Shown here in pieces: positions 1-7,594 of a stretch of 63,548 bases of DNA. A model generated the notes under the pieces. The model made no database searches, was not told the DNA's origin, and was given only the letters and a program-made list of their open reading frames with translations. Source of the DNA: CAYWRO01 sp964460345 (GTDB lineage: Bacteria; Planctomycetota; Phycisphaerae; Phycisphaerales; UBA1924). The translations under genes and the position numbers were made by a program. The DNA is taken from positions 1 to 63,548 of the forward strand of contig CAYWRO010000013.1 in the NCBI GenBank assembly GCA_964460345.1. The letters run 5' to 3'. Numbering within the stretch: position 1 is the stretch's first letter; each line of letters opens with the position of its first letter.

Positions 1-1
1 T

Positions 2-754
2 GTGGTAGTTGGGCGGCTGTGGTCGAGCCGGGATGGCAAGGGGCGGGCGAAGTACCCCATGGTGGTCGCGGCTCACTGCCGCGGCGTGCCTGTGCGGTGG
101 GCAATCGAGACGGTGCTGCCGCAGCTCGAACGCGCGCAGGGCTTGTGCACGGCGACGGAGTCGGCCGCCGAGGTGGTGGGGATCATCGACGGCGTGAGGC
201 GGGAGCTTCGGGCGGCGATGGAGGGCGTGGACAAGGGGGGGCCGGAGTTGGTTTCGCCGCGGCGGGTGGTGGGGCGGATCGCGAACGATCCCGGGATGGC
301 GGCGGGGCGGGAGGGGGTGGCGCGGGTGCTGTATCAGATCGAGCGGGAGATGGGGGCGTATCTGGCGGGGGGAGCCGGCGGCAAGTCACGGCTGCTGGAC
401 ATGCGGCCGCAGCAGATCCGCGTGCCTGCGTGCGCGGCGAGCGCGACCGAGGCGCTGCTGCAGTGGATGCAGTTCATGTACCTGCGGCTGGATGGGGCGG
501 CGCCGGTGATGGTGATCGCGCCGGATGTGGGCGCGGCTGCGGTTGAGGCGAGCAGCGGCGAGGCGCGGGGCGGGTGGGTGGATGTGCTGGTGGGGCCGGT
601 GCAGGGAAGCCAGATGTTCTGCCTGCGCGCATCATTAAAGGCCGCGCCGCTGACGAGCGAGATTCCATACTCGCTTGACGACGGGTTCCGGGTGTGGGTG
701 GAGAAGGTGATTGAGACCGCGGAGGGTGAGGTGGAGGTGGGGCGGCGTCGGTGA
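2..754 (+). CDS. Partial protein with TagF/ImpM-like motif
   Basis: The frame is open to the left edge, so the true start is probably outside the window and the GTG at position 2 need not be used. The visible 250 residues are soluble, with no signal peptide or membrane segment. The N-terminal stretch around SRDGKGRAKYPMVVAAHC resembles the core motif of TagF/ImpM-type type VI secretion accessory proteins, where a short loop is followed by GRxxPLxxA. No other secretion gene lies in the window, so the role is not supported by context. The rest is a mixed alpha/beta protein I do not recognise. Treat it as a conserved hypothetical with a possible TagF relation. Confidence 0.5.
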   Translation: MVVGRLWSSRDGKGRAKYPMVVAAHCRGVPVRWAIETVLPQLERAQGLCTATESAAEVVGIIDGVRRELRAAMEGVDKGGPELVSPRRVVGRIANDPGMAAGREGVARVLYQIEREMGAYLAGGAGGKSRLLDMRPQQIRVPACAASATEALLQWMQFMYLRLDGAAPVMVIAPDVGAAAVEASSGEARGGWVDVLVGPVQGSQMFCLRASLKAAPLTSEIPYSLDDGFRVWVEKVIETAEGEVEVGRRR

Positions 755-782
755 GGGGTTGGCGTGTGCGCGGGTGAGGGAT

Positions 783-1049
783 TCAGCCCTGCAGTTCCTG
801 GAGAAGGTTGGCCAGGGCCTTGACGTCGCGCGAGGCGACGATGCGGTCTGCACGCGCGGCGGGAACCTTGAGGTTCTTCAGCGCGGTCTCGACGCTTGTC
901 CAGAGGCGCTTGGCCTTCGCCTCGCTGTCGCAGAGGTAGAGCTCGCTGACTGCCTCGCCGAGCTTGGCGAGCATGATGGTGTCGCGGTGCTCGTAGTAGC
1001 GGTTGACGATGCCCTTCTGATGGCGCGTGAGGTGTTGTCCCCTGGCCAT
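783..1049 (-). CDS. Small conserved hypothetical protein, 88 aa
   Basis: I do not recognise a function. The ATG at 1049 is chosen because AAGGAG lies 7-8 nt upstream; a longer frame up to 1364 lacks such a site and overlaps the next gene. The protein is basic and predicted mostly helical, beginning MARGQHLTRHQKGIVNRYYE, without signal peptide or membrane segment. The basic N-terminus and small size would fit a nucleic-acid or ribosome-associated protein, but that is a guess. It follows the 85-aa protein and the cyclophilin gene on the same strand, so the three are probably one transcript. Confidence 0.75.
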   Translation of the reverse strand: MARGQHLTRHQKGIVNRYYEHRDTIMLAKLGEAVSELYLCDSEAKAKRLWTSVETALKNLKVPAARADRIVASRDVKALANLLQELQG

Positions 1050-1116
1050 GGTGATCGCTCCTTGATCGTGGGCGGATGGGCGCGCGGCGAAAGGGTGCAG
1101 TCGGCCGCGCGCGGGG

Positions 1117-1374
1117 TCAGGGAATGGCCTCGACGCTGGAGAACTGGTCCAGGTTAAGCCAGACTTCTTCGCCGTTGTCCTTGCGGATCTTGAGCCGGTC
1201 GACCCAGACCTTCTTATCGCGGGCGTGGGCGTACCAGGAACCGGACTTCTGCTGCTCGTACTGGAGCACCGTGCCTTCGACGGTGGTGCGCCAGGGGCCG
1301 GCCTGACGCGGCACCTGCTGGGTGACACGCACGCGCTGCCCGACCTCGAACATCGCGCCCGCATTGGCGTTCAT
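1117..1374 (-). CDS. Small conserved hypothetical protein, 85 aa
   Basis: This 85-residue soluble protein reads as a small beta-barrel: MFEVGQRVRVTQQVPRQ is followed by GTVLQYEQQKSGSWYAHA and a basic VWVDRLKIRKDNG segment. That layout resembles SH3- or Tudor-like barrels, but no family is certain. Its ATG overlaps the TGA of the cyclophilin gene by one base (TGATG at 1376-1372), so translation is probably coupled. The pairing with a prolyl isomerase suggests co-expression, not necessarily a shared function. Confidence 0.75.
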   Translation of the reverse strand: MNANAGAMFEVGQRVRVTQQVPRQAGPWRTTVEGTVLQYEQQKSGSWYAHARDKKVWVDRLKIRKDNGEEVWLNLDQFSSVEAIP

Positions 1375-2528
1375 CAGCCTTCCTCCCCTGCGACGGTCAC
1401 CTTCTCGATGACGATCGGCTCGACGGGGACGTCGCCGTGGCCGCCCTTGTTGGCGGTCTTGACGTTCCGGATCTTGTCCACGACGTCCATGCCTTCAACG
1501 ACGCGGCCGAAGACGGCGTACGCCGCGCCGCCATTGGGCTGGTCGAGGAAGGGGTTGTCGACGACGTTGATGAAGAACTGGCTGGTGGCGGAGTCCGGGA
1601 TGCTGGTGCGGGCCATGGCGATGGAGCCGCGGACGTTCTTGAGGCCGTTCTTCCACTCGTTCTTGATCGGGGGATCGGTCGGCTTCTGCCGCATGTCGGG
1701 GGTGAAGCCGCCGCCCTGGATCATGAACCCGTCGATGACGCGGTGGAAGATGGTGCCGTCGTAGTGGCCCTTCTTGGCATAGTTGACGAAGTTCTCAGTG
1801 GAGATCGGGGCGTTCTCCCGGTCGAGCTCGAGGACGATGTCGCCCATGCTGGTCTGCATGGTGATGCGCACGGTTTTCTCAGCCATCATGGTCTCCGCTT
1901 CTTCGGCGCTCATGCGCTCGACTCGTTCGATCATCACCGGCTCGTCCGGTACGTTCTGGTGTCCTGACTTGGTCGTCGTCGCGACCTGGCGGATCTGGTC
2001 CACCACGTCCATGCCTTCAATGACGCGGCCGAAGACAGCGTAGCCCGCGCCGCCGGCGACGGGACCATCGAGGCGCTTGTTGTCCACGACGTTGATGAAG
2101 AACTGAGCGCTGGCCGAGTCCGGATCGCTGGTGCGGGCCATGGCGATGGAGCCGCGGACGTTGCTCAGGCCGTTCTTCCACTCGTTCTTGATGCCGTCGC
2201 GTGTCGGCTTCTCCTCCATGTCGGGGGTGAAGCCGCCGCCCTGGATCATGAAGCTGCTGATGACGCGATGGAAAATGGTGCCGTTGTAGTGGCCGCCGTC
2301 GACGTACTGGAGGAAGTTGGCGACGGTGATCGGCGCCTTCTCGCCGTCGAGTTGCAGGATGATGTCACCCTTGGAGGTGACCATTTTGACGTAGGCGGCC
2401 TCCGGCGCGGCCGCGGCGGGCTGCTTGGCGGGGGTGTCGGCGTCCTGTTCGGTCTGGGCCGTCGCCGCGGCGGCGGCGAGGCCGAGGGTCAGCATGGTCA
2501 ACCAGATCCAACGGCTCACAATCGCCAT
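1374..2528 (-). CDS. Secreted peptidyl-prolyl isomerase with two cyclophilin domains
   Basis: The 384-residue product starts with a signal peptide (MAIVSRWIWLTMLTLGLAAA, cleavage near ATAQ), so it acts outside the cytoplasm, catalysing cis-trans isomerisation of prolyl bonds during folding of exported proteins. Two tandem cyclophilin domains follow, about residues 45-205 and 215-378. Each carries the hallmark FHRVI, MIQGGGFTPDM and a SAQFFINVVDN or TSQFFINVVDN stretch, so both look catalytically complete. A fused double cyclophilin is unusual because most bacterial members have one domain. The ATG at 2528 is preceded by AAGGAG at 9 nt; an upstream start would precede the signal peptide by 66 residues. 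It heads a likely three-gene operon. Confidence 0.93.
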   Translation of the reverse strand: MAIVSRWIWLTMLTLGLAAAAATAQTEQDADTPAKQPAAAAPEAAYVKMVTSKGDIILQLDGEKAPITVANFLQYVDGGHYNGTIFHRVISSFMIQGGGFTPDMEEKPTRDGIKNEWKNGLSNVRGSIAMARTSDPDSASAQFFINVVDNKRLDGPVAGGAGYAVFGRVIEGMDVVDQIRQVATTTKSGHQNVPDEPVMIERVERMSAEEAETMMAEKTVRITMQTSMGDIVLELDRENAPISTENFVNYAKKGHYDGTIFHRVIDGFMIQGGGFTPDMRQKPTDPPIKNEWKNGLKNVRGSIAMARTSIPDSATSQFFINVVDNPFLDQPNGGAAYAVFGRVVEGMDVVDKIRNVKTANKGGHGDVPVEPIVIEKVTVAGEEG

Positions 2529-2703
2529 GGGTTGATTCTCCTTCGCACCCCCCGGCCCCGTGACAGGAGCAAAGGGCGATTCTACGGCTGCCGGGTACGC
2601 GGGGCGGCCCATCGGGGCGGGCTTTATCCGGGCCGCCGCGGAGCCGATATCTCTGGCAGACAGGAGGCGTGGAGACCCCGCGCGAGGAGCTTTGAGGACC
2701 GAT

Positions 2704-3531
2704 ATGTCGTCTCTGGAGCAGCGCATCGCGGCATTGGAGCGGTCGAATCGACGGCTGCGTCTGGCCGTGGTTGGGCTCGCGACCGCCGCGGTGGCCGGGA
2801 TCGGCCTCGGGGCGGCTCAGGAGGGGGCTGGCGATGGCGTTCAGGAGTTGATCCGGGCGAGGACGGTGGAGGTGGTGGGGGCTGACGGGAAGTCGGCGCT
2901 GGTGCTGCAGGCGAATGCCACCGGATCTGGGGAGATCCTTGTCAGGAATGGCAAGGGCGGCGTCGCGGCATCGATCTCGGGCGATGCGTCCGGTGCAGGC
3001 CAGGTGGCGATCAACGGTCGCAACGGCCAGGCGATTGTGCGGGCGGGCCCGAGCCAGTTCGGGGGGACGATCAACACGTACACGGACGAGGGCAAGCCCC
3101 TGGTGCGGATGGCGGCGAACGGGTTTGGCCAGGGGGCGGTGTCCCTGTTCTCGTCGCACAGTGCGGCGCCGAATCTGACGCTGGCGGGGGAGCCCAATGG
3201 GGACGGGGCGATCGGGACGTATAACGCGACGGGTCAGCGGCTGGTGCAGATCGGGGCAACGGGGGGCGGGGTCGGGAAAGTCGTGACCTACAACGGGGTG
3301 GGGCAGCCGCGGGTTGAGCTGGGGTCGACGGCCACGGGCGGCTTTGTGGGCGCCTTCGGGGAGGGGGCGGACCCGATCGTGGTGATGAGCAGCACGGTGA
3401 AGGGGGATGGGCTGCTGCGGACGTACTCGGCGCAGGGGGTGCCGTTGTGCGGGTTTGAGGTGGATGCGAACGGGATGCCGCGGTTCACGGTGTACGGTCC
3501 TGACGGGGCCGTGGCGAAGGTGATGCCGTAG
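2704..3531 (+). CDS. Membrane-anchored protein with beta-repeat ectodomain
   Basis: I do not recognise a named family. The 275-residue product begins with a short coiled coil (MSSLEQRIAALERSNRRLRL), then one membrane segment at about residues 20-40, and a long Gly/Ala/Val-rich ectodomain. The ectodomain repeats a ~25-35 residue unit built around G-X-VxxY(N/T)XXGxPxVxxG, for example IGTYNATGQRLVQIGA and VVTYNGVGQPRVELGS, which suggests a beta-solenoid or beta-roll on the outer side of the membrane. The ATG at 2704 follows GAGGA at 5 nt and removes 48 residues of a longer open frame. It diverges from the cyclophilin gene. Confidence 0.8.
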   Translation: MSSLEQRIAALERSNRRLRLAVVGLATAAVAGIGLGAAQEGAGDGVQELIRARTVEVVGADGKSALVLQANATGSGEILVRNGKGGVAASISGDASGAGQVAINGRNGQAIVRAGPSQFGGTINTYTDEGKPLVRMAANGFGQGAVSLFSSHSAAPNLTLAGEPNGDGAIGTYNATGQRLVQIGATGGGVGKVVTYNGVGQPRVELGSTATGGFVGAFGEGADPIVVMSSTVKGDGLLRTYSAQGVPLCGFEVDANGMPRFTVYGPDGAVAKVMP

Positions 3532-3556
3532 GGAGAGCAAACTGCCACTGAAGGAA

Positions 3557-3882
3557 TTGAACCACAGAGGCACGGCGGCACAGAGGGGGGAGAGAAATTG
3601 AACGCGGAGATCGCGGAGAGCGCGGAGGGAGACGTGAAGTTACCGAGGCGGGCCAGCTTGCTTTTCTCGGCGCTCTCCGCGTGCTCTGCGGTTCATTTTC
3701 TTTTCACCACAGAGACACAGAGAGGGGGATGGGTGGAGAGGTCGAGAGAAGAGTTCTCGCGCAGAGGCGCAGGGACGCAGACCGAGGATTGGGTGGCGTG
3801 CCACCTTCTCCTGAATCTGCGTTCATCTGCGCAATCTGTGGATTGATTCTTTCCTCTGTGCCCCTGTGCCTCTGTGGTTCAA
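3557..3882. repeat. Nested inverted-repeat element (CACAGAGG/GCGGAGAG words)
   Basis: This fills most of the 380-bp gap between two genes. The outer arms, 3557-3586 and 3853-3882, are 30 nt each and pair at 28 of 30 positions, beginning TTGAACCACAGAGGCAC. Inside lie two further imperfect inverted pairs: 3600-3627 with 3666-3694 (GCGGAGAGCGC words) and about 3760-3781 with 3816-3841 (GCGCAGA words). A CACAGAGACACAGAG block sits at 3706-3722. The frames open through this element encode only repeat-derived peptides and are not counted as genes. I recall similar words between genes of many planctomycete and other environmental genomes, but cannot check that here. Confidence 0.85.
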
Positions 3883-3912
3883 CTCCCTTTGGCGTGGCAT
3901 GCCGCGCGTTGA

Positions 3913-5535
3913 TCAGTCGACGGCTGAGATCATGGGCTTGCCGGCGAGCTTCAGGGTGAGGATGTTGGTTTCGATGCGGATGGGGGAGGCCGGAGCGCTG
4001 CGGTCGGCGAAGAAGAGCTTGAGCCCGGCGGTGGAGTGATCGGGCAGGCCCAGGCGGTTGAGGTGGATGCGCTGGGTCATGGCGGTGGCCGGGTTAAGGG
4101 GGACGCCCGCGACGAGCTCGCTGCCGGCCGGGGGCGCCATCATGATGAATTTGCTGGAGTTGTGCATGTAGAGGCTGCCGCCGAAGAGCGCGCCGTAGAC
4201 GTCGGTGTTGTTGCCGATGTCGATGGGGGCGTTGGGGGCGATGAAGTTGGCGTAGATGGTGACCTTGTTGTCGACCTCGACGGGGGAACTGCCGGTCACG
4301 ATGAAGGTGCAGAGCGAGGGGACGCCGGTGTTCCGGTTGACGTCCGTGTTGTTGCGGAAGGTTACGGAACCGGCGATGTAGAATTTCACGGAAGAGCCGG
4401 GGGCGACCTCAATGTCGCTCTGCTGGGTGATCGAAAAGTCGCCGTCCACGACGACTGAGCGGTGGCCCTCGAAGATGAGACGCGACTTCTGGATGGAGAG
4501 ATTGTCGACGTGCAGATCAGTCTTGATCGTCTGCGTCGTGTTGTTGAAGGTTTTGTGGCCGGCGCTCGGGCCCAGGGCAGGGGGCGTCGGCGTTGGGACG
4601 GTGATCGGTGCGGAGAGTGCCCCCAACGTGCCGGAAATGCGGCCTGATTCACCGTCGATGACTGTTGCAGGGTTGGAGCCAGGGCCGGAGAAGACGTTGG
4701 CGAAGACGCGTGAACTGTTTGCCATCGACCACGCGCCGGTGCTCGTGGCATTCGTTGATACGCTGACGTTGCCAGAGCCAACCTCGATCGTGGCCGTGTT
4801 CTCCATTGTGATGGAGCCGTCGATCGCCACGCCGGGGAAGACGATGTCATCGCCTGCGCCGCCGTCGATGACGAGCCTGCCATTGATGAAGAGCCAGACG
4901 TCGCCGTCGGTGGTCACCTCGATGTATTGATCATCCGCCTGCCGGTGGATGAAGGTCGTCTGCATTTCGTAGGTGTGCGAGTGCGATCCCTTGCCTGCAC
5001 CGCCCGTCAGGGTGCCGCCGCCATCCAGGAACCCTTCGAAGGTGTAGAGCGGCTCGGAGGCGTGTCGACGCATCTGAACGTGCCCGGGCACGGCCGCCTT
5101 GGTGGCTCCGCCGCTGCGGAACCAGGTGGCGAAGGAACTCGCGCCGTTCACCGCGCCGCCGGTCGCGGCGGACGTGGCGCCGGCGACATCGCCCGGCATC
5201 CCTGCCAGGTACGGCCGCGGCGGCATGATCCACGTCCCGGAGGCGTCGCGCCACGGGGAGGTCACCTTGCGGCCGGTTGAGGCAAACTGGGGAAGGCCAT
5301 CGCCATCGAGTGTGTCCGCGACAACGCCGACGTAGCGGCCCGCGCCGTCGTTGGCGAAGTGGCCGAAGTCCGCGTGTCCACCCGCCGCGGCGGGCGTGAC
5401 CTGGCGGAACGTTCCCTGGAGGTCGATCGAGGAGCGTGCCGCGTAGTCATCTTCCTGGGCGCGGGCGAAGCCGCAGACGGCCAGGATCGCCGCGGGGCCG
5501 CAGAGCAGACGCATTCGTGAGTGGCGGAGTTGCAT
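3913..5535 (-). CDS. Secreted fibro-slime protein A, DUF7305-like cassette
   Basis: The 540-residue exported protein has a signal peptide (to about residue 26). The fibro-slime domain, a PA14-related carbohydrate- or surface-associated fold, is split. Its first part (about 30-228) includes GHADFG, a FATWF segment and GDVWLFINGRLVIDGGAG. Its last part (about 486-530) reads QRIHLNRLGLPDHSTAGLKL then FFADR and RIETNI. Between them sits a ~257-residue cassette rich in Asn, Thr and Val. Its second half (SVVVDGDFSITQQSDIEVAP through YANFIAPNAPIDIGNNTDVY) resembles DUF7305 beta-helical domains of PilX-like proteins. The ATG is 8 nt from GGAGG, which lies in the 3' arm of a hairpin. Last of four paralogues. 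Confidence 0.9.
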   Translation of the reverse strand: MQLRHSRMRLLCGPAAILAVCGFARAQEDDYAARSSIDLQGTFRQVTPAAAGGHADFGHFANDGAGRYVGVVADTLDGDGLPQFASTGRKVTSPWRDASGTWIMPPRPYLAGMPGDVAGATSAATGGAVNGASSFATWFRSGGATKAAVPGHVQMRRHASEPLYTFEGFLDGGGTLTGGAGKGSHSHTYEMQTTFIHRQADDQYIEVTTDGDVWLFINGRLVIDGGAGDDIVFPGVAIDGSITMENTATIEVGSGNVSVSTNATSTGAWSMANSSRVFANVFSGPGSNPATVIDGESGRISGTLGALSAPITVPTPTPPALGPSAGHKTFNNTTQTIKTDLHVDNLSIQKSRLIFEGHRSVVVDGDFSITQQSDIEVAPGSSVKFYIAGSVTFRNNTDVNRNTGVPSLCTFIVTGSSPVEVDNKVTIYANFIAPNAPIDIGNNTDVYGALFGGSLYMHNSSKFIMMAPPAGSELVAGVPLNPATAMTQRIHLNRLGLPDHSTAGLKLFFADRSAPASPIRIETNILTLKLAGKPMISAVD

Positions 5536-5567
5536 TAAAAAACCTCCGGCGAAAGGACACCGGAGGT
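5536..5567 (-). terminator. Hairpin plus U-tract that also contains the SD of the next gene
   Basis: On the minus strand ACCTCCGG, a 10-nt loop and CCGGAGGT form a perfect 8-bp stem followed by a run of T, the form of an intrinsic terminator for the upstream fibro-slime gene B. The 3' arm contains GGAGG, and the ATG of fibro-slime gene A follows at 5535. If the stem forms in a transcript made through this site, the ribosome-binding site would be hidden. Confidence 0.75.
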
Positions 5568-5668
5568 AACATCGGGTTCTTTTTCTTCCCTCTCAAGGGG
5601 GGTTGCGCTTAAATGCGCTGCGGCAGGTCGGGTCCGGGCGTATGCAGCGGTTGCAGCGTGGAGCGAAC

Positions 5669-7336
5669 CTAGTCAACCTTGGCAAGGTCTTTGGCCGCGT
5701 TGGCAAGGTTGAGGGTCATGATGTTGGTCTGGATCTGGAACTTCGACTTGGGGTAGACACGGTCCGAGAAGAAGATTTTGAGGCGGTAGGTGCGGTCGTT
5801 CTGGAGCCAGGCCAGGCGATCAAGGTCGATGCGCTGAGCGCCTTCCAGTTCCTCGCCTTCGCCCCAGCCTTCGATGGGCTCCTTGCGGGCCTGCAGGGTG
5901 AACTGCGAGTTGTTGCTCATGACAATGTTCTTGCCGAAAAAAGAACCGAAGAGCTCGATGCCGTTGGCGATCTTCATCTCGGCGTAGGGCGAGACGAAGT
6001 TCGCGTACACGATGAAGCCGTTGTCCATGGCGATTTCGCTGCTGCCGTGGTTGTAGAACGTGACGCGGGAGGGGTCTGCCGTGTTGATATTGAAGCGCGA
6101 GTTGTTGCCCATGATGATGGGGCCGCCCTTGAGGTGGATTTCCAGCGTGCCGCCGTCGTGAAGCTGAACATGGCAGTCGTTGCGGATCTCAAAGCGACCG
6201 TCGCAAATGATGCGGGTGCGGCCCCGGACATTGAGCGTTGCGTTGGTCTGGAGGAGAAACTCGCTGCACCGGTAGTCGCCGTCGATGTTCAGGGAGCCGC
6301 CGCTGATCGTCCACTTGCCCTTGTCCTCACCGCCGGTGGGGATGGTGGGCAGAGGGGGCATGGGGATGGGCTCGCTGAGTTCACCCTGGGACCCGTTGAT
6401 CTTTGCGCCGCCCTTGATGGCGACCGCGTTGGCGGGCGAGTTGGGACCGACGTTGACATCTGCGTTGATCTGGGCGGAGTTCTGCATGCTTACGACGCCC
6501 GGTCCGGCGGCATTGGTGTTGACCTGGCCGTCCGTGCCGTCGGCGAGCTTGACCGTTGCGGTGTTGGACATCGAGACGGTGCCGTCGACGATGATGCCGG
6601 CGTAGTTCGTGGGGATGGAGGTCCCCGCGCCACCGTCGAGCACGAGGCGGTCGTCGATGAAGATCCAGAAGTCGCCGTAGCTGTTGGCCTCGATGAAGTA
6701 GTCGCGGTCGTCTTCGTAGATGAAGGTGGTTTCAAACTCGTAGGTGTAGGTGGAGTTGCTGTCAGCCTCGGGAGCGCCGGTGCGGAGGTTTGGGCCGTCA
6801 ATGAAGCCATCGAAGCGGTAGTTGTCTGTCCCGATGACGCGCGAGAGGCGCATCGCCCCACGATCGACTTGCAACGCATCATGGTCGCGGAACCATCCGG
6901 CAAAGGGGACCGCGCCGGATACAGCGCGGCCTTCCTTGCTGTCGAGCTGGCCGGCGACGTCGCCCGGCCGCGACGAGACGTAAGCGGGCGGCAGGGGCAT
7001 GAGGAAGTTGCCCTCGGCGTCAAGCCACGGTGAGAGCACCTGGAAGCCGGAGGTGTTGAACACCGGCTTTCCCTGAGGGTCGAGGAACCCCTCGGGAACC
7101 TGGGCGAAGCGGCCGTACCCATCAAGAGCGATGGCCCCGAAGTCGGCGTGGCCGCCCGCCTGGTCAAAGGGAGCGAAGTCGCGGAAGTAACCCGCCACAT
7201 CGATCTCCTGGCGCGATCGGTAGTCCACGTACGGATCGGAATCCTGCTGGGCGATCGCGGCCGCGGGAAGGCCGGGACCGGCCGCGAGCATCATCAGAAC
7301 TGCTGCGCGCCGCCATACCCCTCGTCGAGTTGCCAT
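5669..7336 (-). CDS. Secreted fibro-slime protein B, DUF7305-like cassette
   Basis: This 555-residue paralogue of protein A has a signal peptide (about residues 1-31). The first part of the fibro-slime domain (about 36-238) ends GDFWIFIDDRLVLDGGAG; the last part (about 500-545) reads QRIDLDRLAWLQND then IFFSDR and QIQTNIMTL. The ~260-residue insert lies at exactly the same point as in A and shares its layout: a GTVSMSNTATV stretch, a Pro-rich linker near 324-335, then a repetitive domain with IDGDYRCSEF, MGNNSRFNIN and VYANFVSPYAEMKIANGIEL. The ATG at 7336 follows GGGAG at 8 nt; a TTG five codons earlier is less likely. Extracellular or cell-surface location is inferred from the signal peptide. 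Confidence 0.9.
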   Translation of the reverse strand: MATRRGVWRRAAVLMMLAAGPGLPAAAIAQQDSDPYVDYRSRQEIDVAGYFRDFAPFDQAGGHADFGAIALDGYGRFAQVPEGFLDPQGKPVFNTSGFQVLSPWLDAEGNFLMPLPPAYVSSRPGDVAGQLDSKEGRAVSGAVPFAGWFRDHDALQVDRGAMRLSRVIGTDNYRFDGFIDGPNLRTGAPEADSNSTYTYEFETTFIYEDDRDYFIEANSYGDFWIFIDDRLVLDGGAGTSIPTNYAGIIVDGTVSMSNTATVKLADGTDGQVNTNAAGPGVVSMQNSAQINADVNVGPNSPANAVAIKGGAKINGSQGELSEPIPMPPLPTIPTGGEDKGKWTISGGSLNIDGDYRCSEFLLQTNATLNVRGRTRIICDGRFEIRNDCHVQLHDGGTLEIHLKGGPIIMGNNSRFNINTADPSRVTFYNHGSSEIAMDNGFIVYANFVSPYAEMKIANGIELFGSFFGKNIVMSNNSQFTLQARKEPIEGWGEGEELEGAQRIDLDRLAWLQNDRTYRLKIFFSDRVYPKSKFQIQTNIMTLNLANAAKDLAKVD

Positions 7337-7532
7337 GCTGTGTGCTCCCAATGCCCCCCCTTTAGTGTCGCGTATCGCTGTTCATCGGCTCGCGGGAGAC
7401 GCAAGTGAGGCGAGGGGGAGGGGTGAGGTTCGGCCAGAGCGGGTTGGCGGGCCATTCAAACCGGACAGATTGCCAGGTTGTGCGAGCGGCGGGGTGACAG
7501 AACGGCCATATAACCGGGCTGGCGCGGCTTGA

Positions 7533-7562
7533 GAAAGCGGCGGGAGCGATGGCTCCCGCCGC
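7533..7562 (-). terminator. Intrinsic terminator after fibro-slime gene C
   Basis: On the minus strand GCGGCGGGAGC, loop CATC and GCTCCCGCCGC form an 11-bp perfect stem followed by TTTCTC. It lies 33 bp beyond the stop codon of gene C and separates its transcript from gene B. Confidence 0.8.
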
Positions 7563-7594
7563 GGGTGAACTGCGGAGCTTGAGGCGGCGGCAGG

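Noticed and set aside
1..754. Type VI secretion locus
   Set aside because: Only a TagF-like motif in an edge fragment is seen; no Hcp, VgrG, TssB/C or ClpV-like gene follows, so a locus cannot be claimed.
3598..3959. Two short plus-strand frames in the nested repeat element
   Set aside because: They translate the repeat words themselves (peptides such as FTTETQR); no ribosome site and no fold expected.
5603..7033. Plus-strand open frame of 476 codons over fibro-slime gene B
   Set aside because: Antisense shadow, rich in Val/Asp/Gly by codon mirroring; gene B has a signal peptide, a Shine-Dalgarno and paralogues.
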